The notes beneath the pieces were generated by a model, which was not told where the DNA came from, did not search any database, and was given only the letters and a program-made list of their open reading frames with translations. The translations under genes and the position numbers were made by a program. Shown piece after piece: positions 1 to 7,719 of a stretch of DNA of 35,707 bases (position 1 is its first letter; every line of letters starts with the position of its first letter). This DNA comes from Xanthobacteraceae bacterium (lineage in GTDB: Bacteria > Pseudomonadota > Alphaproteobacteria > Rhizobiales > Xanthobacteraceae): assembly GCA_030038415.1 (NCBI GenBank), contig JASHOX010000168.1, positions 1 through 35,707 on the forward strand, written 5' to 3'.

Positions 1-124
1 CGGCCGTCAAAAGAATGATCTTGGCTCGCCAAACGTGCTTTTGTGGGCTGTTGCGGTTGGCCACAACCGCTTCAAGCTCGCGGCGGTCGGCAGCGCCCAA
101 TCGAATGTTCCTTCGCTCGTGCAT
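1..124 (-). mobile_element. IS630-family transposase, N-terminal fragment (cut by window edge)
   Basis: Read on the minus strand from an ATG at 124, the first 41 codons give an N-terminus that continues past the window edge. The stretch ADRRELEAVVANRNSPQKHV, followed by WRAKIILLTA, is the hallmark start of IS630-type transposases, a helix-turn-helix domain ahead of a DDE catalytic domain. The catalytic part lies outside the window, so activity cannot be judged. The frame is open upstream to about 181, where a TAA stops it, so a GTG at 139 is an alternative start. The element's terminal repeat should lie between about 140 and 240, but I could not define it. Family assignment is from remembered sequence patterns. 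Confidence 0.72.
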
Positions 125-371
125 TCCGCAGACTCGCACATCCGAGTCAGGCAGGGAATCTCCAAGCGAATCGAAATGTTAGACTTGATCCACTAGATTG
201 GGCATCTTGACCTACTCTGGTACCTCAACTGACAACACGGACCATGCCGAGGACGGCGGCGCACGGCACCACCTCGCCAACGAACAAATAGATGCCATGC
301 CGCGTGCCGACCTCTGAAATCAGAGGCCGGCGCCGATCAGGCTTATTGCAAAGCAGGTGTACTGCTGAAAA
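125..371. other. Non-coding stretch beside the insertion element
   Basis: No convincing gene on either strand. This stretch and the following gap are visibly richer in A and T than the rest of the window. It probably holds the outer end of the IS630-type element and the downstream flank of the small gene at 372-548. No clear terminal inverted repeat or TA target duplication could be fixed by eye. Confidence 0.5.
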
Positions 372-548
372 TCAGGAACGGGAATCGAGCGAGAGCCCGA
401 TGCTGAAAGCCTTCTGGCGGGTCGCGCCCTCGGTTCTTTTCAGCTTCTTGGCAATTTGCGACGCCGGAGTCTTCTTGCGCGCCATCGTCTTCAGCTCACG
501 GACTTCGCCTGAAGTCCACGAGCGCCGCTTTTTCTTCCTCTTAGCCAT
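372..548 (-). CDS. Small basic SANT/Myb-like DNA-binding protein, 58 aa
   Basis: A 58-residue protein starting MAKRKKKRRSWTSGEVRELK and ending SIGLSLDSRS. The first nine residues are nearly all basic; a tryptophan at 11 and a predicted three-helix pattern follow, with the recognition-helix-like KKTPASQIAKKLKRTEGATR at about 25-44. This resembles the small SANT/Myb-like or GcrA-like proteins common in Bradyrhizobium and relatives, which I take to bind DNA; no specific target is known to me. An excellent ribosome binding site, GGGAGG, lies a few bases before the ATG. The gene stands alone next to an IS fragment. The reading is firm, the function is inferred only from the fold-like pattern. Confidence 0.8.
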   Translation of the reverse strand: MAKRKKKRRSWTSGEVRELKTMARKKTPASQIAKKLKRTEGATRQKAFSIGLSLDSRS

Positions 549-812
549 AATGCCTCCCTTTCAAGAAAGCCGGCTTGTACCAATTACGGATGTAAAAGAA
601 AAGCCGATAGGTTGGATGGATGGAGCTGACCTTTACGAAAGCCGAGCTGCTGCCACATATGCGATCACGGAACTTGAGGCAATAGCGGCGACTGCAGATA
701 CGGCACGCGAGTTAACAAATGCTTTTGTTAGATCGTTCTTAGCGCGCCGGAGCGCGGGATGCAAATCGAACGTTTGCAAATCTGCTATTGGGGGAACTGA
801 CCTGAGATAAGC
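549..812. other. Intergenic stretch; doubtful 86-codon ORF at 550-810 (+)
   Basis: An ATG at 550 on the plus strand opens a frame to 810 that reads as an 86-aa polypeptide with an amphipathic-looking middle (about residues 30-65). It starts head to head with the small minus-strand gene at 548, has no clear ribosome binding site, and its A/T-rich codon use differs from neighbouring genes. I do not recognise it. It could be a decayed gene fragment beside the insertion element or pure chance. The promoter of the minus-strand gene should also be here. Confidence 0.25.
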
Positions 813-1244
813 ATGGGCAAATTCCTGCATGCCGTGTCATTGTCGTTGCTTGGCGCCTGTCTCATCTTGGCGCGCCCGCTCGCGGCCCGGACCCCGGCGC
901 TGTCCTGCGCCGGGGCGCAGCGACCTCAACAGGTCGCCGAGCTTCTGTTCGGCCGCGACATCGGGCGCCGACGCGGCGTCAGCGACAGCGCCTTTGCGCA
1001 TTTCGTCGCCCGCGAACTGACACCGCGCTTTCCCGATGGCTTGACCATTACCGATGCCACCGGACAATGGCGCGACCCGGTGGGCGGCGGGCTCGTGCGT
1101 GAGGCGACGAAGCGGGTCGACATCGTGCTGCCCGGCCATGCCGACGACCAAGCCAAGCTCGATGGCGTCGTGACGGCCTACAAGCGCGAATTCCGCCAGC
1201 GGTCGGTCGGCGTCATCGTGCAATGGGCCTGCGTGTCGTTCTAA
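813..1244 (+). CDS. DUF3574 family exported protein
   Basis: A 143-aa protein with an N-terminal signal sequence: charged start, a hydrophobic core at about 8-20, then AARTPALSC, probably cut near residue 25 or lipidated at the Cys. The mature part has the DUF3574 pattern: LLFGRDIGRRRGVSDSAFAH, then a conserved FPDGLTITDATGQWRDP stretch, and a C-terminal VIVQWACVSF strand. The family is small, periplasmic or secreted, and of unknown function. The start at 813 is chosen because only this frame gives the signal peptide. It is followed by the DUF2948 gene with an 85-base gap, so the two may or may not be co-transcribed. Family call is confident; role unknown. Confidence 0.78.
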   Translation: MGKFLHAVSLSLLGACLILARPLAARTPALSCAGAQRPQQVAELLFGRDIGRRRGVSDSAFAHFVARELTPRFPDGLTITDATGQWRDPVGGGLVREATKRVDIVLPGHADDQAKLDGVVTAYKREFRQRSVGVIVQWACVSF

Positions 1245-1329
1245 AGCGAAGGCGCGGCGGGGCTTGCGGTGTCCGCGTGGTCTTCCTAGCTTTGCGAAAG
1301 CGAAGGTAACGGAATTGACGGGGCGGACC

Positions 1330-1809
1330 ATGAATTCGTGCACGGACGAACTCAAGCTCGTCGCGCTCGATAAAGACGATATCGAGGTCGTGTCAGCGCA
1401 CGTGCAGGACGCGCTGGTCAAGGTCGGCGATATCTTCTGGCAGCCGCGCGAGCATCGCTTCATGATGGCGCTCAACCGCTTCGACTGGATCAGCGCGGTC
1501 GACGCCAAGACGGACAAGTCGAATACGGCCGATTACCGCCGCTGCCGCACCGCGCTGCGCTTTGAGCGTGTCAACGCCTGCAAGTGCCGCAATCTCGATC
1601 AAACCAATAAAGACGCGCTACTCAATCTGCTCGCCGTCGAATTCGCCGAGAACGATGCGCCGGCCGGCGTGGTATCGCTGATTTTCTCCGGCGGCGGCGT
1701 CATTCGTCTCGACGTCGAATGCCTGGAAGCGGAACTGGCCGATCTCGGCGAGGTTTCGGTCGCGGCGCTGTGCCCGGATCATTTTGCCGGCGGCCCAGCG
1801 ACCGCTTAG
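1330..1809 (+). CDS. DUF2948 family protein
   Basis: A 159-aa cytoplasmic protein beginning MNSCTDELKLVALDKDDIEV. Family features are the N-terminal LKLVALD...ISAHVQDALVKVGD-like stretch, an NRFDW motif at about 50, CRTALRFERV in the middle and the end region FSGGGVIRLDVECLEAELAD. The frame opens earlier, at 1264, but the family start corresponds to the ATG at 1330. In many alphaproteobacteria DUF2948 sits directly before hisD in the hisD-infA-maf block; here two iron-uptake genes on the opposite strand lie between them. No biochemical function is known to me. The 3' end nearly touches the convergent permease gene (10 bases). Confidence 0.85.
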   Translation: MNSCTDELKLVALDKDDIEVVSAHVQDALVKVGDIFWQPREHRFMMALNRFDWISAVDAKTDKSNTADYRRCRTALRFERVNACKCRNLDQTNKDALLNLLAVEFAENDAPAGVVSLIFSGGGVIRLDVECLEAELADLGEVSVAALCPDHFAGGPATA

Positions 1810-1819
1810 CGGTCTTTCG

Positions 1820-2647
1820 TCACGCCGGGTGTGGCTGTCGCACCGACGGCGCGGCAAACAGTTTCATCAGCACGGCGATAGTGCCGAGAGTGGCCAGATA
1901 GACCACGAGCTGCATGGCGGTCGGCTGATCGACGTAGCCGATCAACGTGTGCAGCGCCCGGCCCAAAAAGCTGGAATCGCTCAAGATCCAGGAGGTATCC
2001 CATACCGTCTCATCGAGCGCGGTGACGATATCGGCCTGTTCGAGGAAGGCGATAGCCTGCGCCGCCATGCCGGCGGCAAGCAGCGCGATCAAGGCGCTGG
2101 TAACGCTGAACAGATAGCGCGTCGGAATGGTGATCAGGCCCAGATAGGTCATGAGGCAGACCGACGAGCCCAGCACCAACCCGACGAACCCGCCGGCGAC
2201 CATGGACCAGCTGGCGCCGCCTTGCGCCGCGGCGACGCCATAGAGGAACAGCACGACCTCGGAGCCTTCGCGCAGCACTGCGATCGCGACGACAATCGCG
2301 AGCGCGAAAAGCGACTTCGATCCGGCCACCACCGCCTCGCCGGCGGCGCGCAGCTCGGCGACCAACTCGCGGCCGTGGCGCGACATCCATACATTATGCC
2401 AAGTCAGCATCAGCACGGCGAAACCGAGAATGCCGGCGTTGAACACTTCCTGACCGCTCCCGCCAAACAAGTCCGACAATCCTGTCGTGAACAGCGCCAC
2501 CACGCAGGCGCCAAGCACGCCGGCGGCGACGCCGCCCGCGATCCACAGCGTGCGGCCGGCGACGCCCGCGGTCACGGCCATGACGATACCGACGATTAGG
2601 CCGGCCTCGAAAACTTCGCGGAATACGATCAGCAATGCGGCAAGCAC
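1820..2647 (-). CDS. FTR1 family iron permease
   Basis: A 275-aa polytopic inner-membrane protein of the FTR1/EfeU type, which imports ferric or oxidised ferrous iron. Two REXXE iron-binding motifs are present: REVFE at residues 10-14 in the first membrane helix and REGSE at 126-130 in the fourth. About seven hydrophobic helices are visible. The start is a GTG at 2647, preceded by GAGG at good spacing. It lies 42 bases after the cupredoxin gene, on the same strand, so the two form an operon resembling an EfeU/EfeO-like system. I see no EfeB peroxidase in the window. The N-terminus and motif spacing look complete. Confidence 0.92.
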   Translation of the reverse strand: MLAALLIVFREVFEAGLIVGIVMAVTAGVAGRTLWIAGGVAAGVLGACVVALFTTGLSDLFGGSGQEVFNAGILGFAVLMLTWHNVWMSRHGRELVAELRAAGEAVVAGSKSLFALAIVVAIAVLREGSEVVLFLYGVAAAQGGASWSMVAGGFVGLVLGSSVCLMTYLGLITIPTRYLFSVTSALIALLAAGMAAQAIAFLEQADIVTALDETVWDTSWILSDSSFLGRALHTLIGYVDQPTAMQLVVYLATLGTIAVLMKLFAAPSVRQPHPA

Positions 2648-2689
2648 GGCGACCTCACGATACTTTCATTCGACGCTCGACGTTCCATG

Positions 2690-3052
2690 TCACGGGACCA
2701 CCAGATAGCCCTGCGTAGCGTGATGGAAATCGTCGTAGAAATTATACCGGCCCGGCTGCAGCGGCCGCACATAGACCACGGCCTGACTCCCAGCCGGGAC
2801 GATTTTCTCGAAGTGCAGATCGGCGCTTTCGAATTCGGACACGATTGGGTTGAGATTCTTGACCTCTATTTCAATGGTCTTGCCGGGCGGCGCATGCAGT
2901 TCGGCGGGATCGAATTTCTGATCCTTGATCGTGATCGATAGCTTGACGGTGTCATCGGCGCAGGCGGCGCCTGCCGTGAGCGCCAGCGCCGCGGCGACAA
3001 CAAGCGACGGCAACAACCGCCGGCCGAGCCCTTGGAGCGCGCGAACGTTCAT
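2690..3052 (-). CDS. Periplasmic cupredoxin-like protein of an iron-uptake pair (EfeO-type cupredoxin domain)
   Basis: A 120-aa exported protein with a signal peptide: hydrophobic core about residues 10-28, ending in AGAACA. The mature domain shows the cupredoxin_1 pattern of EfeO/P19-type proteins: FDPAELHAPPGKTIEIEVKN, then FESADLHFEKIVPAG, and the end block GRYNFYDDFHHATQGYLVV. In this family the domain handles Cu/Fe and feeds an FTR1 permease; the permease gene follows 42 bases downstream. Classical blue-copper Cys ligand is absent, as is usual in the iron-linked subgroup. I chose the ATG at 3052; an in-frame GTG at 3061 sits too close to the likely ribosome binding site. An Irr-box-like sequence lies about 90 bases upstream. 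Confidence 0.85.
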   Translation of the reverse strand: MNVRALQGLGRRLLPSLVVAAALALTAGAACADDTVKLSITIKDQKFDPAELHAPPGKTIEIEVKNLNPIVSEFESADLHFEKIVPAGSQAVVYVRPLQPGRYNFYDDFHHATQGYLVVP

Positions 3053-3141
3053 CGCCGGCACAGCACCTTTCCTGCAGCGCGTAATGGATCACGCAAGGAG
3101 GTGGGGAACACCGGAGTTTTTGTCAATCTAAAAGCCGAATA

Positions 3142-3156
3142 TTAGAATTGTTATAA
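3142..3156. promoter_or_regulatory. Candidate iron-control element (Irr-box-like palindrome)
   Basis: TTAGAA-TTG-TTATAA differs at one base from the symmetrical TTAGAA-N3-TTCTAA pattern that I recall for the alphaproteobacterial Irr/ICE box. It lies between the iron-uptake pair and hisD. A perfect minus-strand -35 (TTGACA, 3126-3121) follows it in the direction of the cupredoxin gene, though I find no matching -10. On the plus strand the overlapping TATAAT at 3152-3157 could be the hisD -10. Binding is inferred. Confidence 0.45.
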
Positions 3157-3238
3157 TTACAGAGGGCTGCTACTGAGCGCCGCAAAGCCGGGCAAAATCG
3201 CAGCGACGCAGCATCCGCGGAGAATTCGGTTCAGTTTT

Positions 3239-4531
3239 ATGGCCATCCATCTTGACAGCCGCTCCGGCGATTTCGCCGAAAAATTCCGGGCTTTACTCGA
3301 CACCAAGCGCGAGGCGGCGGCGGACGTGGAAGTTACCGTGCGCGCCATCGTCGCCGATGTTGCCGCCCGCGGCGATCGTGCGCTCAACGACTACGCGCTC
3401 AAATTCGACAAGCTCGATCTCGACCGCGTCGGCATCCGCGTGACCGCGGCCGAGATTGCGGCGGCCGTTGCGGCGTGCAACCGCGAGGCGCGCGACGCGC
3501 TCGAACTCGCCCGCACCCGCATCGAGGCCTATCACCGCCGCCAAGTGCCGCAGGACGATCGCTTCACCGACGCGCTCGGCGTCGAGCTTGGCTCGCGCTG
3601 GACCGCGATCGAGGCGGTCGGCCTCTACGTGCCGGGCGGCACCGCCGCTTACCCGTCGTCGGTGCTGATGAACGCGGTGCCGGCCAAGGTCGCCGGCGTG
3701 CTGCGGATCGCGATGGTGGTGCCGGCGCCTGGCGGCGAGCTCAATCCGCTGGTTCTGGCGGCGGCGAAACTTGCCGGTGTCGACGAGATATTCCGCATTG
3801 GCGGCGCCCAGGCGATCGCGGCCTTGGCCTATGGCACCGCGACCATCGCGCCGGTCGCCAAGATCGTCGGGCCGGGCAATGCTTACGTGGCGGCCGCCAA
3901 GCGCATCGTGTTCGGCAAGGTCGGCATCGACATGATCGCCGGCCCTTCCGAGGTGCTCATCATCGCCGACAAGACCGGGAATCCCGACTGGCTCGCCGCC
4001 GATCTGCTGGCGCAGGCTGAGCATGACGAAAGCGCGCAATCGATCCTCATCACCGACGACGCGGCGCTTGCCGCGGCCACCGAACGCGCCATCGAAAGCC
4101 AGCTGAAAGGGCTCGCGCGCGGCAAGATCGCCGGCGCGTCATGGCGAGATTTCGGCGCGATCATCCTGGTGCGTCATCTTGACGAGGCGCTGCCGCTCAC
4201 CGACGCTATCGCGCCCGAGCATCTGGAAATCGCCGCAGCGGATGCCGAGCGGCTCGCCGGCCGCATCCGTAATGCCGGCGCGATTTTCATCGGCGCGCAT
4301 ACCCCGGAAGCGATCGGCGATTATGTGGCCGGCTCCAACCACGTGCTGCCGACGGCGCGGTCGGCGCGGTTTTCCTCCGGCCTCGGCGTCCTCGACTTCA
4401 TGAAGCGCACCTCGATCCTCAAATGCGGCCCCGAGCAGTTGCGCGCGCTGGGCGGCGCAGCGATCGCGCTCGGCAAGGCCGAAGGGCTCGACGCCCATGC
4501 TCGCTCGGTCGCCATTCGGCTCAACCGGTGA
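3239..4531 (+). CDS. hisD: Histidinol dehydrogenase
   Basis: A 430-aa enzyme, the usual length, that oxidises L-histidinol to L-histidine in two NAD-dependent steps, the last of the pathway, in the cytoplasm. The zinc and catalytic residues seen in the E. coli enzyme are recognisable: Q259 and H262 in LAQAEHDES, the EHLEI block, the [15 protein letters not shown] stretch carrying the Asp ligand, and the C-terminal His in LDAHARSV. The glycine-rich [13 protein letters not shown] and [13 protein letters not shown] motifs are intact. Its TGA overlaps the ATG of the UPF0262 gene (TGATG), so translation is probably coupled. It leads a conserved block running to tRNA-Phe. Confidence 0.98.
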   Translation: MAIHLDSRSGDFAEKFRALLDTKREAAADVEVTVRAIVADVAARGDRALNDYALKFDKLDLDRVGIRVTAAEIAAAVAACNREARDALELARTRIEAYHRRQVPQDDRFTDALGVELGSRWTAIEAVGLYVPGGTAAYPSSVLMNAVPAKVAGVLRIAMVVPAPGGELNPLVLAAAKLAGVDEIFRIGGAQAIAALAYGTATIAPVAKIVGPGNAYVAAAKRIVFGKVGIDMIAGPSEVLIIADKTGNPDWLAADLLAQAEHDESAQSILITDDAALAAATERAIESQLKGLARGKIAGASWRDFGAIILVRHLDEALPLTDAIAPEHLEIAAADAERLAGRIRNAGAIFIGAHTPEAIGDYVAGSNHVLPTARSARFSSGLGVLDFMKRTSILKCGPEQLRALGGAAIALGKAEGLDAHARSVAIRLNR

Positions 4532-5025
4532 TGGCGCGAAAAGGCTCATCGAAAGAAAATACCGGCCGTTTGGTCGCGGTCACGCTCGACGAAGCTTCCC
4601 TCGGCAGCTCCAATGACGACGTCGAGCACGAGCGCAGGGTCGCAATCTACGACCTCATTGAAGAAAACATATTCCGTCCGGTCGGCCACGACGGCGGACC
4701 CTACAGCTTGCAACTCGGCATCAGCGGCAACCGCTTGGTGTTCGATATCCGGCTGCCCGACGGCGCGCGAGTGATCGCGCATATGCTGTCGCTGGCGCCG
4801 TTCCGCCGCATCGTCAAGGATTACTTCGTCGTCTGCGACAGCTATTACACCGCGATCCGCACCGCGACGCCCGATCGCATCGAGGCGCTCGACATGGCGC
4901 GGCGCGCCTTGCATGACGAAGGCTCGCGCCTGGTGATGGAGCGGCTCAAGCGTAAGGTCGACATCGATTTCGATACCGCGCGGCGGCTGTTCACGCTGAT
5001 CGCGGTCTTGCACTGGAAGCGCTGA
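4531..5025 (+). CDS. UPF0262 family protein
   Basis: A 164-aa cytoplasmic protein of the alphaproteobacterial UPF0262 family, recognised from [12 protein letters not shown], the [15 protein letters not shown] stretch and the end [16 protein letters not shown]. The ATG at 4531 overlaps the hisD stop by one base; the frame extends upstream inside hisD, but that start is not used in the family. The next gene begins seven bases after its stop. Function is not known to me; the constant pairing with hisD is genomic context, not proof of a histidine role. Confidence 0.93.
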   Translation: MARKGSSKENTGRLVAVTLDEASLGSSNDDVEHERRVAIYDLIEENIFRPVGHDGGPYSLQLGISGNRLVFDIRLPDGARVIAHMLSLAPFRRIVKDYFVVCDSYYTAIRTATPDRIEALDMARRALHDEGSRLVMERLKRKVDIDFDTARRLFTLIAVLHWKR

Positions 5026-5032
5026 GGCCTTG

Positions 5033-5494
5033 ATGCCGCCTGCAGCGAGGCCGCCTTTGGCCGTTTTGTTCGCCTGCCGCAGCAACGCGATCCGCTCGCC
5101 GATCGCGGCGGCGCTGTTCAGCCAGATTTTCGGACGCGGCGTCTATGTCGGCTCGGCCGGCGTGCGCAAGGGCGAGCTCGACCCTTTTGCGGTCGCCGCG
5201 ATGGCCGAGGTCGGGCTCGATATTGCGCGGCACAAGCCGATCACCTTCGAGGAGCTGGACGAGTGGGAAGGCCTCAATTTCGATCTCATCGTCACGCTGG
5301 CGCCGGAAGCCCATCACCGCGCCCTCGAACTTACCCGCACCAGCGCCGTGGACGTGGAATACTGGCCGACCGCGGACCCGAGCGCCGTCGAAGGCAGCCG
5401 CGAGCAACGGCTTGATGCCTACCGCGAGGTCCGCGATCAGTTGTTGGCGCACATCCGCCAACGTTTTGTGACCCAAGGCACCGGCAATGAATGA
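5033..5494 (+). CDS. Low-molecular-weight phosphatase / arsenate reductase family protein
   Basis: A 153-aa protein with the CX5R phosphate loop of low-Mr protein tyrosine phosphatases near the N-terminus: FACRSNAIRSP, with Cys15 and Arg21. A candidate general acid Asp lies in WPTADPSAVEG near residue 120. The loop is atypical: the usual small residues after Cys (often TGN or TSN) are RSN, and the second half reads AIRSP. The substrate is therefore uncertain: phosphotyrosine, arsenate or something else. The ATG at 5033 has a GAGG at proper spacing; a TTG three bases upstream is unlikely. It is co-oriented in the hisD operon, and this position is conserved in relatives, which argues for a general rather than arsenic-specific role. 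Confidence 0.85.
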   Translation: MPPAARPPLAVLFACRSNAIRSPIAAALFSQIFGRGVYVGSAGVRKGELDPFAVAAMAEVGLDIARHKPITFEELDEWEGLNFDLIVTLAPEAHHRALELTRTSAVDVEYWPTADPSAVEGSREQRLDAYREVRDQLLAHIRQRFVTQGTGNE

Positions 5495-5591
5495 CGCCAT
5501 AATCGGTTTTGCGATTACCAAGGGCGGGTTTCAAACCGGCCCCTGCAACGCCGGGCTGTTGTGAACCGGCCCGTCATCCGCTAGGTTCCGC

Positions 5592-5624
5592 GCCAATTTT
5601 GGCCGAGACATCGTCAAATGTCTC
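5592..5624. repeat. Two hairpins in the infA leader
   Basis: GCCAA-TT-TTGGC (5592-5603) is followed by a perfect GAGACAT-cgtcaa-ATGTCTC stem (5605-5624). They lie in the 186-base gap between the phosphatase gene and infA. No T-run follows, so this is not a classical terminator; it may structure the infA leader. Confidence 0.35.
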
Positions 5625-5680
5625 CGTAAAATGTCGCCTGAGGTTGTCGCGGCCAGACAGCAACGCTTTCCGGGAATCGA

Positions 5681-5899
5681 ATGGCGAAGGAAGAACTTTT
5701 GGAGTTTCCCGGTGTCGTGACGGAACTGCTCCCGAACGCCACCTTTCGCGTCAAACTCGAGAACGAGCATGAGATCATCGCTCACACCGCGGGTCGCATG
5801 CGCAAGAACCGCATTCGCGTGCTCGCCGGCGACAAGGTGCTCGTGGAAATGACACCCTACGATCTGACCAAGGGCCGGATTACCTACCGGTTCAAATGA
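5681..5899 (+). CDS. infA: Translation initiation factor IF-1
   Basis: A 72-aa single OB-fold protein starting [20 protein letters not shown], with the [20 protein letters not shown] core and the TKGRITYRF end; exact family length. IF-1 occupies the ribosomal A site region of the 30S subunit during initiation together with IF-2 and IF-3. The alphaproteobacterial form with FPG in place of the enterobacterial EG loop is present. A 186-base upstream gap suggests its own promoter. Its TGA overlaps the maf ATG (ATGA), so the two are translationally coupled, the usual arrangement in this order. Confidence 0.98.
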   Translation: MAKEELLEFPGVVTELLPNATFRVKLENEHEIIAHTAGRMRKNRIRVLAGDKVLVEMTPYDLTKGRITYRFK

Positions 5900-6519
5900 T
5901 CGGCCGCCAAAAACTGGTGCTCGCTTCCGGCTCACCGCGCCGCCTCTCGCTCGTCAACCAGGTTGGCATCGAGCCGGACGCGCTGCGCCCTACCGACATC
6001 GACGAGACGCCGAAGCGGGGCGAGTTGCCGCGCGCCTGTGCCACGCGGCTCGCCCGCGAAAAGGCCGAAGCCGCGCTTGCCATGGTGCGCATCGACGACG
6101 AGCTCAAAGGCGCCTACATCCTGGCCGCCGACACCATCGTCGCCGTCGGTCGCCGCATCCTGCCGAAGGCGGAATTGCTCGACGAGGCGGCGCAGTGCCT
6201 GCGGCTTCTCTCCGGCCGCAATCATCGCGTCCACACCGCCGTCTGCCTGGTGACGCCGAAAGAGACTTTCCGGCAGCGCTATGTCGAAACCCGCGTGCGC
6301 TTCAAAAGGCTCTCGGACGAAGACATCGAGGCCTATCTCGCTTCCGGCGAATGGCGCGGCAAAGCGGGCGGCTATGCCGCGCAAGGCATCGCCGGCAGCT
6401 TCATGGTCAAGATCGTCGGCTCCTATTCCAACGTGGTTGGCCTGCCGCTTTACGAGACCACGACGCTGCTCGCGGGCGAGGGTTACCCGATCCATTTCGG
6501 CTGGCTCAATACCGTCTGA
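5896..6519 (+). CDS. maf: Maf family nucleotide pyrophosphatase
   Basis: A 207-aa Maf/Ham1-superfamily protein. The N-terminal [18 protein letters not shown] binding loop is intact, followed by the [11 protein letters not shown] motif with the metal-binding Asp at about 80, the [12 protein letters not shown] stretch and [19 protein letters not shown]. Family members hydrolyse non-canonical or modified nucleoside triphosphates (dTTP/UTP or m7GTP types) in the cytoplasm; the exact substrate cannot be read with certainty. It starts inside the infA stop codon (ATGA overlap) and is followed by yacG after 37 bases. Confidence 0.93.
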   Translation: MIGRQKLVLASGSPRRLSLVNQVGIEPDALRPTDIDETPKRGELPRACATRLAREKAEAALAMVRIDDELKGAYILAADTIVAVGRRILPKAELLDEAAQCLRLLSGRNHRVHTAVCLVTPKETFRQRYVETRVRFKRLSDEDIEAYLASGEWRGKAGGYAAQGIAGSFMVKIVGSYSNVVGLPLYETTTLLAGEGYPIHFGWLNTV

Positions 6520-6556
6520 TGTTGGCGCGTACCGTCGCGCGCCCCATATTGCCGTC

Positions 6557-6751
6557 ATGCCCGAGGTCAAGAAGCCCGGAAAATGCCCGATCTGCGGCAA
6601 GCCGGCCGACGAATTGTTCCGCCCGTTCTGCTCCAAGCGCTGCGCCGATGTCGATCTGCACCGGTGGTTTTCAGGCGTTTATGCGGTTCCGGTGACGGAG
6701 GACGAAGAAGAGGACGAGCGACGCGAGGAGGACGGCGAGACAACGCACTAA
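6557..6751 (+). CDS. yacG: DNA gyrase inhibitor / zinc-binding protein YacG
   Basis: A 64-aa protein with a zinc ribbon made by Cys10, Cys13, Cys25 and Cys29 (CPIC and CSKRC) and the family stretch CADVDLHRWFSGVYAVP. The C-terminal tail is highly acidic (about residues 48-62). E. coli YacG binds GyrB and inhibits gyrase; whether that holds here is inferred from the family. The ATG at 6557 is the only start that leaves the standard short N-terminus; the open frame upstream belongs to a shadow of maf. Position after maf and before tRNA-Phe is conserved in alphaproteobacteria. Confidence 0.93.
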   Translation: MPEVKKPGKCPICGKPADELFRPFCSKRCADVDLHRWFSGVYAVPVTEDEEEDERREEDGETTH

Positions 6752-6780
6752 ATGCCGCGGCGATCGCTCCAGGCCCTATT

Positions 6781-6810
6781 CTGGACAGCACGAAACTAGG
6801 CCATTATAAC
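6781..6810 (+). promoter_or_regulatory. Probable sigma-70-type promoter of tRNA-Phe
   Basis: CTGGAC (6781-6786) and TTATAA (6804-6809) are separated by 17 bases and lie about 46 bases before the mature tRNA start. The spacing is ideal; the -35 is two bases off consensus. Confidence 0.5.
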
Positions 6811-6855
6811 ACGCCGCTCTCGCAACGACCGCAGTATCGCTCCGTTCTGCGAGAC

Positions 6856-6931
6856 GCCCAGGTAGCTCAGTTGGTAGAGCACTGCACTGAAAATGCAGGT
6901 GTCGGTGGTTCAATTCCGCCCCTGGGCACCA
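6856..6931 (+). tRNA. tRNA-Phe (anticodon GAA)
   Basis: A complete 76-base cloverleaf: acceptor GCCCAGG pairs with CCTGGGC, D-arm GCTC/GAGC with loop AGTTGGTA, anticodon arm CTGCA/TGCAG around loop CTGAAAA (anticodon GAA at 6889-6891), T-arm GGTGG/CCGCC with TTCAATT, and an encoded 3' ACCA. It closes the conserved block that begins with hisD and lies tail to tail with the next gene, 14 bases away. tRNA-Phe genes are sometimes integration sites, but nothing integrated is seen here. Confidence 0.98.
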
Positions 6932-6945
6932 CCCATTCTTTAGAG

Positions 6946-7719
6946 TCATAAGTCGCGATACGCCAGCGGCAGCAAGCGCGCCAATCGCTCCGCCCATTCG
7001 CGTTGCCCGCTCTGGTTCGCGATCAGATCCTGGCGGATCTCAATCAACACGTGATGCAGGCCGCGCCGCTCGGCGTGCACCGGGATGGTGTAGTCGGTCG
7101 CGTCGCTCACCGTATAGGGCGCATTGTCGCCGACGGTGAATTCTTTTTCCGCGTTGAGCAGCGCCTTCAGGCGGCGGGCGAAGCGCGGATCGCGATTGTA
7201 CAGCACGGCGGCGTGCCAGGGCCGCGCCTCGCCCTTGAACACCGGCGTGAAGCTGTGCAGCGAGATCAAGGCCGTCGTCCGACCGGCCTGCCGCCGCCGC
7301 TCCAGCTCGGCTTCAATGCGGTCGTGGTAGGGCCGAAAAATTTCGTTCGCGCGCGCGGACCTGCTCGCTTGATTCAAGCCGAAATTGCCGGGGATCGCAG
7401 TGCTTTCACTGATCTCCGGAATCGACGAAGCGACGTCGAGCGGGCGGTTGCAGTCGATCACCAGGCGCGAATAATTCTGCAGGATCAGCGTCGCATCGAA
7501 CGCGTCCGCCGACAGCCGGCCGACATCGGCGATGCCGATGTCCCAGGCGATATGCCGCGCCAATTCCGCCTCGTCGAGACCAAGCCGGCCGAGCGCGCGC
7601 GGAATGACATTGCCGGCATGATCCGCGACCAATAGGAACGGCGCCGTCCCGTCGGCGTTGTAGACCGTCACCGGCTCCGACTCGTACGCGCCCAGTAGCT
7701 TCTCAGTCAGTTCATTCAT
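6946..7719 (-). CDS. N-formylglutamate amidohydrolase family protein
   Basis: A 257-aa protein of the N-formylglutamate amidohydrolase (HutG-type) family. Diagnostic blocks are FLLVADHAGNVIPRALGRLG at about 28-47, ARHIAWDIGIADVGR, the SRLVIDCNRP stretch, TTALISLHSFTPVFKG and the C-terminal LHHVLIEIRQDLI. The conserved His and Asp residues in these blocks match metal-hydrolase use. Family members release glutamate from N-formyl-glutamate at the end of histidine degradation or act on related N-acyl amino acids; no other hut genes are present, so the substrate is open. Its ATG overlaps the stop of a small upstream ORF by four bases (ATGA). Confidence 0.9.
   Translation of the reverse strand: MNELTEKLLGAYESEPVTVYNADGTAPFLLVADHAGNVIPRALGRLGLDEAELARHIAWDIGIADVGRLSADAFDATLILQNYSRLVIDCNRPLDVASSIPEISESTAIPGNFGLNQASRSARANEIFRPYHDRIEAELERRRQAGRTTALISLHSFTPVFKGEARPWHAAVLYNRDPRFARRLKALLNAEKEFTVGDNAPYTVSDATDYTIPVHAERRGLHHVLIEIRQDLIANQSGQREWAERLARLLPLAYRDL

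Noticed and set aside
292..810. 172-codon plus-strand ORF
   Set aside because: Its first half is antisense to the well-supported 58-aa gene at 372-548, and no ribosome binding site is seen. Only the 550-810 part is kept, as doubtful.
3097..3120. Strong AAGGAGGTGGGG Shine-Dalgarno-like sequence on the plus strand
   Set aside because: No start codon or open frame follows at suitable distance.
6856..6931. Integration site use of the tRNA-Phe gene
   Set aside because: No integrase and no duplicated tRNA 3' end are present in the window.
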